This document shows positions 33,676-41,591 of a DNA stretch of 64,000 nt, piece after piece. This DNA comes from Amycolatopsis azurea DSM 43854 (GTDB lineage: Bacteria > Actinomycetota > Actinomycetes > Mycobacteriales > Pseudonocardiaceae), in NCBI RefSeq assembly GCF_001995215.1, contig NZ_MUXN01000018.1:108873-172872 (forward strand). Reading direction: 5' to 3'. Numbering within the stretch: the first letter of the stretch is position 1; the number at the start of each line of letters is the position of its first letter. A model generated the notes under the pieces. That model had not been told where the DNA came from. It did not search any database and worked only from the letters and a program-made list of their open reading frames with translations. The translations under genes and the position numbers were made by a program.

Positions 33676-34509
33676 TTAATTCTTGCGGCCGATGCCGCCG
33701 GAGATGGTCCGCTGGGCCGCGTTCAGCTCCTTGATCCGCGGGCCGTCCGGCCACCAGTCGACGCACAGCTTGACGCCGGGCTCGACCATCTCGAGGTCGT
33801 GGAACAGCTCCTCGATCTCGGCCTTGGTGCGGAAGGTCCCCGAGCCCATCGGGCTGTGGATGAAGAAGTCCTCCATCTTGCGGGCGACCTCGGACAGCTC
33901 GTCCTCCGGGTCGGAGAAGTGCGAGATCGCCACGTACGAACCCGACGGCAGCGCGTCGAGGTACTTCCGCATGATCTTGGCGGGCTGTTCCTTCGGCCCG
34001 TTGTAGTGGTGCAGCGTCCCGAGCTGCAGCAACGCGATCGGCTGCGTGAAGTCGATGTGCCGCCGGACGTCCGGGTTCTCGAGGATCCGCTCCGGCTCGA
34101 AGATGTCGTCCGAGACGAAGTGCGTGTTCTCGTTCTCCTCGAGCAGCGCCCGCCCGTGGGCGAGGACGACCGGGTCGTTGTCGACGTAGACGACCTTGAT
34201 CTCCGGGTTGATCCGCTGCACGACCTGGTGCGTGTTCTCGGCCGTCGGCAGGCCGGATCCCAGGTCGAGGAACTGGGTGATGCCCGTCTGACTGGCGAGG
34301 AACCGGCACGCGCGGATCAGGAACCCGCGGTTCTCGGTGGCCAGGTCCTGAGCCTCCGGGGCGGCCTGCTGGACCTTGCGCAGCACCTCCCGGTCGATCT
34401 CGTAGTTGTCCTTGCCGAGCAGGAAGGCGTCGTACACCCGGGCGATGCTGGCCCGGGTCGGGTCGACACCCACTGGCACTCGTTCCGTCCGCGTCGGGGC
34501 GTCGGGCAT
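33676..34509 (-). CDS. SAM-dependent methyltransferase (DUF574 / Methyltransf_19 type)
   Basis: A 277-residue protein of a family very common in actinomycetes. The N-terminal GVDPTRASIARVYDAFLLGKDNYE is diagnostic, and the SAM-binding motif I appears as FLDLGSGLPT, with KVVYVDNDPVVL as motif II. The substrate is unknown. ATG 34509 was chosen from this N-terminal signature. It often occurs beside Scr1/DUF397 regulators, as here, where the XRE gene is divergent. Confidence 0.88.
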   Translation of the reverse strand: MPDAPTRTERVPVGVDPTRASIARVYDAFLLGKDNYEIDREVLRKVQQAAPEAQDLATENRGFLIRACRFLASQTGITQFLDLGSGLPTAENTHQVVQRINPEIKVVYVDNDPVVLAHGRALLEENENTHFVSDDIFEPERILENPDVRRHIDFTQPIALLQLGTLHHYNGPKEQPAKIMRKYLDALPSGSYVAISHFSDPEDELSEVARKMEDFFIHSPMGSGTFRTKAEIEELFHDLEMVEPGVKLCVDWWPDGPRIKELNAAQRTISGGIGRKN

Positions 34510-34676
34510 CTTGAACCTCACAAAACTGTGTCGGAAGTCTCGGGCTCTACGTAGAGTAGAACCACGTTCGCGGCGGGTAAACCGAGCCATCCCTGTCGTG
34601 TCGAGGCCCAAACGTGTACTTTCAGTAATCGGCTTGTTCCCCTGGCGAGTGTTGTCGTACGAAAGGTCCCCGGTCG

Positions 34677-35555
34677 ATGAACGCGGTCACCCCGTCCGGC
34701 GGTGAGCAGTCCCTGGGTCCCACCGCGCGGCGGATGATCCTGGGCTCTCAGCTCCGGCGGATGCGCGAGGACGCGGGCATCACGCGCCAGGAGGCCGGCT
34801 ACAGCATCCGCGGCTCCGAGTCGAAGATCAGCCGTCTCGAACTCGACCGCGTCGGGTTCAAGGAACGCGACGTCGCCGATCTGCTGACCATGTACGGGAT
34901 GACCGATCCCGGTGAGCGGCAGCAGTTCCTCGACATGGTCAAGGAGTCGAACGAGCCGGGCTGGTGGCGCCGCTACGGCGACCTGATGCCGAGCTGGTTC
35001 AACGACCTCGTCGGGCTCGAAGAGGCCGCGGCCCGGATCCAGGTCTGGGAGCCGCTGTACGTCACGGGCCTGCTGCAGACCGAGGACTACGCGCGGGCGA
35101 TCATGAGCCACGGCCGCAAGGACATGGTCAACGAGCAGATCGACCGCCGGGTCGCGCTGCGGATGCGGCGGCAGAAGATGCTTTCGCGGCCGGACGCGCC
35201 GCGGTTGTGGCTGGTGCTCGACGAATCGGTGCTCCACCGGCCGATCGGCGACCGCGAGATCCTCAAGGGCCAGATCGACTACCTGCTGGAGATGATCCAG
35301 CAGCCGAACATCTCGGTGCAGATCCTCCCGTTCGACCGGAGCGGCTACTCCGCCGACAGCGCGTTCTCGCTGCTCAGGTTCGCGGAAGAGGAATTGCCGA
35401 ACATCGCCTACACCGAGTACCTGACCGGCGCGCACTACATCGACAAGCGCGACGAGATCGAGCGGTACAGCCGGGCGCTGGACATGCTCGCGGTCGACGC
35501 GGAGACGCCGGACCGCAGCCGCCAGATGCTGATGAAGCGCCGCGCGGAAATCTGA
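34677..35555 (+). CDS. XRE-family regulator with DUF5753 (Scr1-type)
   Basis: A 292-residue protein with an N-terminal HTH (ITRQEAGYSIRGSESKISRLE) and a C-terminal DUF5753 domain (EPLYVTGLLQTEDYARAI ... SVQILPFDRSGY). It is paired with a DUF397 gene 285 bp downstream. The pair resembles the WhiJ/BldB-type modules that influence development in actinomycetes. The ATG at 34677 lacks a strong ribosome binding site. Divergent from a methyltransferase. Confidence 0.92.
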   Translation: MNAVTPSGGEQSLGPTARRMILGSQLRRMREDAGITRQEAGYSIRGSESKISRLELDRVGFKERDVADLLTMYGMTDPGERQQFLDMVKESNEPGWWRRYGDLMPSWFNDLVGLEEAAARIQVWEPLYVTGLLQTEDYARAIMSHGRKDMVNEQIDRRVALRMRRQKMLSRPDAPRLWLVLDESVLHRPIGDREILKGQIDYLLEMIQQPNISVQILPFDRSGYSADSAFSLLRFAEEELPNIAYTEYLTGAHYIDKRDEIERYSRALDMLAVDAETPDRSRQMLMKRRAEI

Positions 35556-35708
35556 GTCACTCACCGTTGTGGGGTTACCCGCCGTCCCGGTGACGGACGG
35601 ACTTTTCTTGTGTGCGCCCGAAAATGCCACCACGAACAGTAGTTGGTCACTCGATGGTGGCTGCGGCTGTCACGCTTTGGTGGTACGAAAGAGGACCTAA
35701 GTCATCAC

Positions 35709-35804
35709 TGCACGCGAATTCTGCAGAAACTTCTGCACGTGCATTTACCGTTGCAGTCACACGTGCTAACTTTGGGATCACAGGCAAATGCACATGCAGA
35801 TGCA
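35709..35804 (+). promoter_or_regulatory. Cluster of TGCA palindromic sites upstream of the DUF397 gene
   Basis: Eight TGCA tetramers occur within 96 bp, several inside longer palindromes (TTCTGCAGAA and TGCACGTGCA). The cluster is in a comparatively AT-rich stretch just before the DUF397 gene and is a candidate binding region for the upstream XRE regulator. Confidence 0.4.
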
Positions 35805-35840
35805 TCGCCCGAAGTTCTCTCGTCGGGGAAGGTGGGGACC

Positions 35841-36080
35841 ATGGCTGAACAGTTCGACAACGGCATCCCGGCCGATCGTCTTACCGGTGCGCAGTGGCGC
35901 AAAGCGAGCTACAGCAACGCGATCGGCAACTGCGTCGAGGTGGCACCGCTCGCATCCGGCGAGATCGCGATGCGCAACTCGCGCTTCCCGACCGGGCCTG
36001 CCCTGATCTACACGCAGGCCGAGATGGCCGCGTTCCTCGCGGGCGCCAAGGACGGCGAATTCGATGACGTTCTCGGGTGA
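35841..36080 (+). CDS. DUF397 domain protein
   Basis: A 79-residue protein with the defining DUF397 pattern: W-R-K-A-S-Y-S at residues 20-26, then NCVEVA and a final FLAGAKDGEFDD. DUF397 proteins act with Scr1-type XRE regulators; the partner lies directly upstream. ATG 35841 follows GGAAGGTGGGG. It overlaps the next gene by 17 bp. Confidence 0.93.
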   Translation: MAEQFDNGIPADRLTGAQWRKASYSNAIGNCVEVAPLASGEIAMRNSRFPTGPALIYTQAEMAAFLAGAKDGEFDDVLG

Positions 36081-36465
36081 CACCATCGCCGCGGAAATCA
36101 CCGACATCGAAAGCGGCCTGCAGGAACTGATCCACCGCGGATACCAGTTCGTGCACCCGTGCGACGCGACCGGCGAGGTCATGGCCGTGGTCGGCGTGCG
36201 GGTCCACGACAACGTGGTCGACGTGGTCCGGCTCAACGCCGAGGACGACGTCGTCGCGACCCGCATGCCGGGTACCGAGGAGGACATCCTCGAACCCGAC
36301 GTCTGGCTGTGGCGGACCACCGGCGACGCCGTGACGGTGCTGACGGAACTGCTCGCACTCCCGGACGAGCGGATACCCGGCTCGCTTCAGCTGCCGGAGA
36401 CCGCGTCCAAGGGCTGCTGGGTCCCCGGGCGTGGTGGCACATCCAAGTGGCTCGCCGCCAGCTAG
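36064..36465 (+). CDS. Hypothetical protein coupled to DUF397
   Basis: A 133-residue soluble protein of unknown function. It is mostly alternating beta and acidic residues (EVMAVVGVRVHDNVVDVVRLNAEDDVVATRMP), ending GCWVPGRGGTSKWLAAS. Its ATG at 36064 is 17 bp inside the DUF397 gene, so translation is probably coupled. No domain is recognised. Two hairpins follow its stop. Confidence 0.7.
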   Translation: MTFSGDTIAAEITDIESGLQELIHRGYQFVHPCDATGEVMAVVGVRVHDNVVDVVRLNAEDDVVATRMPGTEEDILEPDVWLWRTTGDAVTVLTELLALPDERIPGSLQLPETASKGCWVPGRGGTSKWLAAS

Positions 36466-36483
36466 TCACCTCCTATGCACAGT

Positions 36484-36512
36484 CGACCGCCTCTGTCGAG
36501 GGGGAGCGGTCG
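36484..36512 (+). terminator. Hairpin after the DUF397 operon
   Basis: CGACCGC (36484-36490) and GCGGTCG (36506-36512) form a 7-bp stem 19 bp after the stop of the preceding gene. A second, longer hairpin follows at 36526. Confidence 0.5.
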
Positions 36513-36525
36513 GCTGGTCGGGGGT

Positions 36526-36563
36526 CGTGAGTGCCGGGCCTTGACACCCGCCCGTCACTCACG
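36526..36563. terminator. CGTGAGTG-type hairpin
   Basis: CGTGAGTG/CACTCACG form the outer stem and CGGGC/GCCCG the inner one. It ends the DUF397 operon upstream of purF. The outer arm matches the arm that flanks the integrative element (16580, 27421), so this hairpin shows the likely form of that site before insertion. Confidence 0.7.
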
Positions 36564-36669
36564 GTCATCAACCAAAGCGTGTCCAGTGCCACTGCGCGCG
36601 GCGCGTTGATCTACGGCTCACCGTTTACACTGGTGGCGGCCTGCCCTCTTTCTCCCTGGGAGCACCTCG

Positions 36670-38208
36670 GTGGTTTCCGACCCGTCCCTCGCCGGACAGC
36701 CCGTGACCGACCAGCCCGATCCGGAACCCCGCGAGGAATGCGGTGTCTTCGGTGTCTGGGCGCCCGGAGAAGAGGTCGCGAAGCTGACCTACTACGGGCT
36801 CTACGCACTTCAGCACCGCGGCCAGGAAGCGGCCGGCATCTCGGTCTCCGACGGTTCGCAGATCGTCGTCTTCAAGGATCTCGGCCTGGTCAGCCAGGTG
36901 TTCGACGAGCAGGTCCTGCAGTCGCTGCAAGGACACATCGCCGTCGGGCACTGCCGCTACTCGACCACCGGCGCGACCATCTGGGAGAACGCGCAGCCGA
37001 TCTTCCGGACCACCGCCACCGGCAGCGGGCTGTCCTTCGCGCACAACGGGAACCTCGTCAACACCGCCGAGCTGCGTGATCGCACGGTCGAAGCCGGCCT
37101 CAAGCCGCACGCGGGCCTGACCGGTTCCTCCAGCGACTCCGACCTGGTGTGCGGGCTGCTCGCGGCCAACGCCGCCGACAAGGGCATCGAAGCCGCCGCG
37201 CTGGAACTGCTGCCCACCCTCAAGGGCGCGTTCTGCCTGGTCTTCGCCGACGAGTCCACCTTGTACGCCGCGCGCGACCCGCACGGGGTGCACCCGCTGG
37301 TGCTCGGCAGGCTCGAACGCGGCTGGGTGGTCGCGAGCGAGACGGCCGCGCTGGACATCTGCGGCGCGTCGTTCGTCCGCGAGGTCGAGCCCGGCGAGCT
37401 CATCGCGATCGACGCCGAGGGCCTGCGCTCCTCGCGGTTCGCGAACCCCGAGCCCAAGGGCTGTGTCTTCGAGTACGTCTACCTCGCGCGGCCCGACACC
37501 TCGATCGCCGGCCGCAGCGTGCACGCGACCCGCGTCGAGATCGGCCGCAAACTCGCCGCCGAGCATCCGGCCGACGCCGACCTGGTCATGCCGGTGCCCG
37601 AATCCGGCACCCCGGCCGCCATCGGCTACGCGCAGGGCTCCGGCATCCCCTACGGCACCGGCCTGGTGAAGAACGCCTACGTCGGGCGCACCTTCATCCA
37701 GCCGTCGCAGACCATCCGCCAGCTGGGCATCCGGCTGAAGCTGAACCCGCTGCGCGACGTCATCCGCGGCAAGCGGCTGGTCGTGGTCGACGACTCCATC
37801 GTCCGCGGCAACACCCAGCGCGCGCTGGTCCGCATGCTGCGGGAGGCGGGCGCGCTCGAGGTGCACGTCCGGATCGCGTCGCCGCCCGTCCGCTGGCCGT
37901 GTTTCTACGGGATCGACTTCGCGTCCCGCGCCGAACTGGTGGCCAACGGCGTCGACCTCGACGGCATCCGCCGCTCCATCGGCGCGGACAGCTTGGGCTA
38001 CGTTTCCCTGGACGGGCTGGTCGCGGCTTCGGAACAGCCGAAGTCGCGGTTGTGCACCGCGTGCTTCTCCGGCGAGTACCCGATCGCGCTCCCCGAGGAC
38101 GCGATGATCGGGAAGCACCTGCTGGAAAGCCTGGACTCGGTCAATGGCGCGGCGAAGCCCGTCAGCCCTGCCGGGTACGGTGCTGAAGACGCCATCCGGC
38201 GTCCCTAG
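36670..38208 (+). CDS. purF: Amidophosphoribosyltransferase
   Basis: The first enzyme of purine synthesis, converting PRPP and glutamine to phosphoribosylamine. The 512-residue protein has a 23-residue propeptide before the catalytic cysteine (REECGVFG, Cys24), the PRPP motif VVVDDSIVRGNT, and the cysteines expected for the B. subtilis-type 4Fe-4S cluster (KGCVFEY, PCFYGID, LCTACF). GTG 36670 gives the usual propeptide length. It is followed by purM 31 bp downstream. Confidence 0.97.
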   Translation: MVSDPSLAGQPVTDQPDPEPREECGVFGVWAPGEEVAKLTYYGLYALQHRGQEAAGISVSDGSQIVVFKDLGLVSQVFDEQVLQSLQGHIAVGHCRYSTTGATIWENAQPIFRTTATGSGLSFAHNGNLVNTAELRDRTVEAGLKPHAGLTGSSSDSDLVCGLLAANAADKGIEAAALELLPTLKGAFCLVFADESTLYAARDPHGVHPLVLGRLERGWVVASETAALDICGASFVREVEPGELIAIDAEGLRSSRFANPEPKGCVFEYVYLARPDTSIAGRSVHATRVEIGRKLAAEHPADADLVMPVPESGTPAAIGYAQGSGIPYGTGLVKNAYVGRTFIQPSQTIRQLGIRLKLNPLRDVIRGKRLVVVDDSIVRGNTQRALVRMLREAGALEVHVRIASPPVRWPCFYGIDFASRAELVANGVDLDGIRRSIGADSLGYVSLDGLVAASEQPKSRLCTACFSGEYPIALPEDAMIGKHLLESLDSVNGAAKPVSPAGYGAEDAIRRP

Positions 38209-38239
38209 TCCTTTCTTCCAAGAGTTGGAGTCCGCTTTC

Positions 38240-39310
38240 GTGAGCGAGTCCACGAGCGCCACGTACGCCGCCGCCGGCGTCAGCATCGACGCCGGTGACA
38301 AAGCCGTCGAGCTGCTCAAACCACACGCCGAGAGGGCCAGCAGGCCCGAGGTGATGGGTGGGGTCGGCGGTTTCGCCGGGCTGTTCTCCCTGAAGCTGGA
38401 CAAGTGGAAAGAGCCGGTGCTGGCCTCGTCGACCGACGGGGTCGGCACCAAGATCGCCGTCGCGCAGGCGCTCGACAAGCACGACACCGTCGGCATCGAC
38501 CTGGTCGCGATGGTCGTCGACGACCTGGTCGTCACCGGCGCCGAGCCGCTGTTCATGCAGGACTACATCGCCGTCGGCAAGGTCGTGCCGGAGAAGATCG
38601 CGGCACTGGTCGGCGGCATCGCCGAGGGCTGCGTCCAGGCGGGTTGCGCGTTGCTCGGCGGCGAGACCGCGGAGCACCCCGGCCTGATGGGCGAGCACGA
38701 CTACGACCTCTCGGGCACCGGCATCGGCGTCGTCGAGGCGTCGAAGGTGCTCGGCCCGGAACGGGTCCGCCCCGGCGACGTCGTCCTCGCGCTCGGTTCG
38801 TCCGGCCTGCACTCCAACGGCTACTCGCTGGCCCGGCACGTGCTGCTGGACATCGCGCGCATGCCGCTCGACGGGCACGTCGAGGAGTTCGGCCGCTCGC
38901 TGGGCGAGGAAATGCTGGAGCCGACCAGGATCTACGCGAAGGACTGCCTCGCGCTGGTGGCCGAGGCCGACGTCCGCACGTTCGCGCACGTCACCGGTGG
39001 CGGGCTGGAGCAGAACCTCGCCCGCGTCATGCCGCGCGGCCTGGTCGCGCGGCTCGAACGCGGCACCTGGACCCCGGCGCCGGTGTTCGCGCTGATCGGC
39101 CACCGCGGCAAGGTCGAGCGCGCCGAACTGGAGAAGACGTTCAACATGGGCGTCGGCATGGTCGCGATCGTCGGCCCCGACGACGTCGACCGCGCGCTCG
39201 CGATGCTGACCGCGCGGCACGTGCCGGCGTGGATCCTCGGCGACGTGCAGCCCGCGGAGGACCCGGACGGCCCGCGCGCCGTGCTCTCCGGTGACCACCC
39301 GCGCTTCTGA
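38240..39310 (+). CDS. purM: AIR synthetase (phosphoribosylformylglycinamidine cyclo-ligase)
   Basis: A 356-residue PurM that closes the imidazole ring, converting FGAM to AIR with ATP. Family signatures include SSTDGVGTKIAVAQ near residue 60, DDLVVTGAEPLFMQDYIAVGK and HVTGGGLEQNLARVMP. GTG 38240 (MSESTSATYAAAGVSIDAG) was chosen because TTGGAG precedes it and the length fits; longer frames overlap purF. It forms an operon with purF. Confidence 0.97.
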   Translation: MSESTSATYAAAGVSIDAGDKAVELLKPHAERASRPEVMGGVGGFAGLFSLKLDKWKEPVLASSTDGVGTKIAVAQALDKHDTVGIDLVAMVVDDLVVTGAEPLFMQDYIAVGKVVPEKIAALVGGIAEGCVQAGCALLGGETAEHPGLMGEHDYDLSGTGIGVVEASKVLGPERVRPGDVVLALGSSGLHSNGYSLARHVLLDIARMPLDGHVEEFGRSLGEEMLEPTRIYAKDCLALVAEADVRTFAHVTGGGLEQNLARVMPRGLVARLERGTWTPAPVFALIGHRGKVERAELEKTFNMGVGMVAIVGPDDVDRALAMLTARHVPAWILGDVQPAEDPDGPRAVLSGDHPRF

Positions 39311-39342
39311 AATTCCGTTCCCCCGGGTGACACACTGGGTCC

Positions 39343-39774
39343 GTGGCTGATGACGTGGTGATCGGCACCCGGTTCGTGATCCCGGGTGCCGAATTGAGCG
39401 AACGGTTCTCCCGGTCGTCGGGTCCGGGTGGGCAGGGCGTGAACACCACGGACTCGCGGGTCGAACTGTCCTTCGACGTGGCCGGTTCGGCTTCCGTCCC
39501 GGAACATCTCCGGGCCCGGATGCTGGACCGGCTTTCGTCGCGCCTGGTCGAAGGCGTCGTCACGATCGCCGCGTCCGAGCACCGCTCCCAGCTGATGAAC
39601 CGGGAAGCCGCGCGGGCGCGGCTGGTGATGTTGCTGCTGGACGCGTCGGCGCCCCCGGCCGCCAAGCGGCGTCCCACCAAACCTTCACGAGGTTCGAAGG
39701 AACGCCGCCTGGCCTCGAAGAAGCGCCGCGGCGAGGTCAAGAAGTCACGCCGCGGCCGCTTTTCCGACGAATGA
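39343..39774 (+). CDS. arfB: Ribosome rescue peptidyl-tRNA hydrolase (ArfB/YaeJ type)
   Basis: A 143-residue protein with the GGQ motif in RSSGPGGQGVNTTDSRVEL and a basic C-terminal tail (KRRPTKPSRGSKERRLASKKRRGEVKK shape) that enters the mRNA channel of stalled ribosomes. It releases nascent chains without a stop codon. It lies 32 bp after purM on the same strand and ends 5 bp from a convergent GNAT gene. Confidence 0.9.
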   Translation: MADDVVIGTRFVIPGAELSERFSRSSGPGGQGVNTTDSRVELSFDVAGSASVPEHLRARMLDRLSSRLVEGVVTIAASEHRSQLMNREAARARLVMLLLDASAPPAAKRRPTKPSRGSKERRLASKKRRGEVKKSRRGRFSDE

Positions 39775-39779
39775 CAGGC

Positions 39780-40538
39780 TCAGACGACTGACAGGTGCAC
39801 GCATTCGGCCGCGGTCTCGAACCCGACCCGGCCGTAGACGCGTTCCGCCTGCCCGGCGCCCGGTGTCAGGAACACCGACCGGCCGCCGCGGGCGTGGGCT
39901 TCCCGCGTCAGGTACTCCGTCATCGCCGCGGCGATCCCGCGGCTCCGGTACCCCTCGATCACCCCGATGCCCGCGACCTCGGTCGCGCCGTCGAGGATCG
40001 CGGTCGCGACCCCGCCGCCGATGATCTCGCCGTTTTCATCGACCGCCATCACCGACATGGTCTCGCCGCTCAGCTGATCCGGCGACGGGTCGAGGTGCTG
40101 ATCGGGATCGGTCTCGCCGAAGGCCAGGTTCTGCGCCCGGATCATCTTCCGGAGCTCGTCGGCGGTCTTCGGGGTGACCAGGGTGATCCCGGCCGGTTTC
40201 GGCTGTTCGAGAACCTGATCCGGAGTACAGATCATCAACGGGACCCGTCGTTCCAGCGTGTAGCCGCACTCGACCAGCACGGCTTCGGCCGCGGGAACGG
40301 CTTCGGTCAGGAATTCCAGGCGCGGCATGAGCCCGCGCTCGCGGAACGCCCTGGTGAGTCCGGCGACGTCGTCGTGAGTGGGGACGGCGCCGTCGTCGGG
40401 GATCGCGTAGTTGAGGAACGGGCTGGTGGCTTCGAGGTAGTACGTGGCCAGGAACGGCCCGATCCGCTCGGTTTCGCGGAACTTCGCCGCGGTGGTGCGA
40501 ATGTAGGACTGCAGAGAACGAATCGTCTCGGAATGCAC
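39780..40538 (-). CDS. GNAT-family N-acetyltransferase
   Basis: A 252-residue protein with a C-terminal GNAT fold. The acetyl-CoA loop is EGYRSRGIAAAM, with VAGIGVIEG before it and GFETAAE at the end. The N-terminal 120 residues are a second, degenerate half. The GTG at 40538 follows GAAAGG. It is preceded by a leader with an 11-codon ORF and a terminator-like stem, suggesting attenuation, so it might be induced by a ribosome-targeting compound. The substrate is unknown. Confidence 0.85.
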   Translation of the reverse strand: MHSETIRSLQSYIRTTAAKFRETERIGPFLATYYLEATSPFLNYAIPDDGAVPTHDDVAGLTRAFRERGLMPRLEFLTEAVPAAEAVLVECGYTLERRVPLMICTPDQVLEQPKPAGITLVTPKTADELRKMIRAQNLAFGETDPDQHLDPSPDQLSGETMSVMAVDENGEIIGGGVATAILDGATEVAGIGVIEGYRSRGIAAAMTEYLTREAHARGGRSVFLTPGAGQAERVYGRVGFETAAECVHLSVV

Positions 40539-40569
40539 TGGTGAAAGGCCTTTCAGGCAAGAGAAAGAG

Positions 40570-40593
40570 ACGCACGGGAGGACCCGCGTGCGT
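40570..40593 (-). terminator. Candidate attenuator hairpin before the GNAT gene
   Basis: On the minus strand, ACGCACG and CGTGCGT form a 7-bp stem with a 10-nt loop, followed by the pyrimidine tract TCTCTTTCTCTT. It lies between the 11-codon leader ORF and the GNAT start and would terminate transcription unless disrupted. Confidence 0.55.
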
Positions 40594-40617
40594 GGTGGAG
40601 CTGGCGTTGGGCGCCGG

Positions 40618-40653
40618 CTAGCTCGTGCCGACGCCGCTGAAGGCGTCCGGCAT
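40618..40653 (-). CDS. Leader peptide of 11 residues upstream of the GNAT gene
   Basis: An ATG at 40653 with AGAGGG seven bases upstream opens an 11-codon ORF, MPDAFSGVGTS, ending in TAG. A GACGCC/GGCGTC stem lies within it, and a terminator-like hairpin follows. A second ATG seven bases earlier (40660) starts a different frame running through the hairpin. The strong ribosome binding site supports translation. The peptide is not recognised. Confidence 0.5.
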   Translation of the reverse strand: MPDAFSGVGTS

Positions 40654-40718
40654 GAGGCATCCCTCTTCTCTCTCCGGGAAGGGCTTACGCGCTTACTTTC
40701 GCACGAGGGGCAAGCGAT

Positions 40719-41369
40719 TTACCGCCGTTGCGGATGCGCGATGCCCGAATACCGCTCGTCCCAGACCGACCTCGGGACCCGCATCCGGACGGGGGCGTCG
40801 CACACCCGCCGGACCTGCACCGGGATCTTCACCGGCGGGCGGACGTCCAAGAGGCACCAGAGGCGTTTGCTCACCAGGGCGCCCGCCACCGCGCCCAGGG
40901 TGTTCAACAGGACGTCGTCGGCGGAGGTCACCCTGCCGGCTTGTATCAGATATTGCGTACCCTCCACCAGCACCGAGACGGCCAGCGCGCCCAGCGCGAC
41001 GCGGCTCAGTGACCGCAGGCGGCGGGACCGCAAGGGGAGCAGGGCGCCGAGCGGGCTCAACATGAGGAAGTTCCCCAGCGCCTGCCAGAGATTGGCGCCG
41101 TCGCTCAGCGCGAGACGGAGGTCGGTGCCGGGTTCGAGGTTGAGCCTGCTGCCCTCCGCGCCGGTCACCGGCATCGTGACCAGGCACAACACCAGGAAGA
41201 AGGTCAAGGCGAGCGTCATGTCCACGGCGGCGGTCGCGGACGCGGTGAAACGGTCGGCTTGTCTTCGCCGCCGGTGCGCCGCGAGCAGCGGCCAGCCGAG
41301 CAATGTGTACGGGATCGCGGTGATCGTCAACGGGATCATCGCGCCGAAAGCGCGGAGCAGCTCACCCAT
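40719..41369 (-). CDS. VanZ family membrane protein
   Basis: A 216-residue protein with four or five membrane helices. The conserved VanZ region is NLWQALGNFLMLSPLGALLPL followed by LSRVALGALAVSVLVEGTQYLI and TSADDVLLNTLGAVAGA. ATG 41369 follows GGAAAGGAAGGCC. VanZ proteins are associated with low-level teicoplanin resistance, but many are of unknown role and no other van genes are present here. Confidence 0.88.
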   Translation of the reverse strand: MGELLRAFGAMIPLTITAIPYTLLGWPLLAAHRRRRQADRFTASATAAVDMTLALTFFLVLCLVTMPVTGAEGSRLNLEPGTDLRLALSDGANLWQALGNFLMLSPLGALLPLRSRRLRSLSRVALGALAVSVLVEGTQYLIQAGRVTSADDVLLNTLGAVAGALVSKRLWCLLDVRPPVKIPVQVRRVCDAPVRMRVPRSVWDERYSGIAHPQRR

Positions 41370-41508
41370 GGCCTTCCTTTCCGGAGCGCCCAAGATCACC
41401 TTCGCATCACAAGATCGACTCGGCATGACGGAGCGACCGCTCTAAGAGGTGATCTTTTCCGGTGGCGGAAAAGGGTTTCCCATGCTGGTTACCGTCCACA
41501 AAGGAACC

Positions 41509-41527
41509 TGTGGACAAACCTGTGGAT
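41509..41527. promoter_or_regulatory. DnaA-box-like site
   Basis: TGTGGACAA (41509-41517) is the exact reverse complement of the actinobacterial DnaA box TTGTCCACA, and a partial copy TGTGGAT follows at 41521. It is in the 220-bp gap between VanZ and the oxidoreductase; a single box need not be functional. Confidence 0.35.
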
Positions 41528-41591
41528 GACCGCGAAGTAACCGGAAGAAGGCGTTATCGCACAAGGAAAAGCCTTGTGAGTGACCTGTGTA

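Noticed and set aside
36465..36669. Purine riboswitch upstream of purF
   Set aside because: The gap is short and holds two terminator hairpins; no conserved purine aptamer core was seen.
40719..41369. Vancomycin-resistance cluster around VanZ
   Set aside because: No vanHAX, vanRS or vanY genes are nearby; a lone VanZ-family protein is not evidence for glycopeptide resistance.
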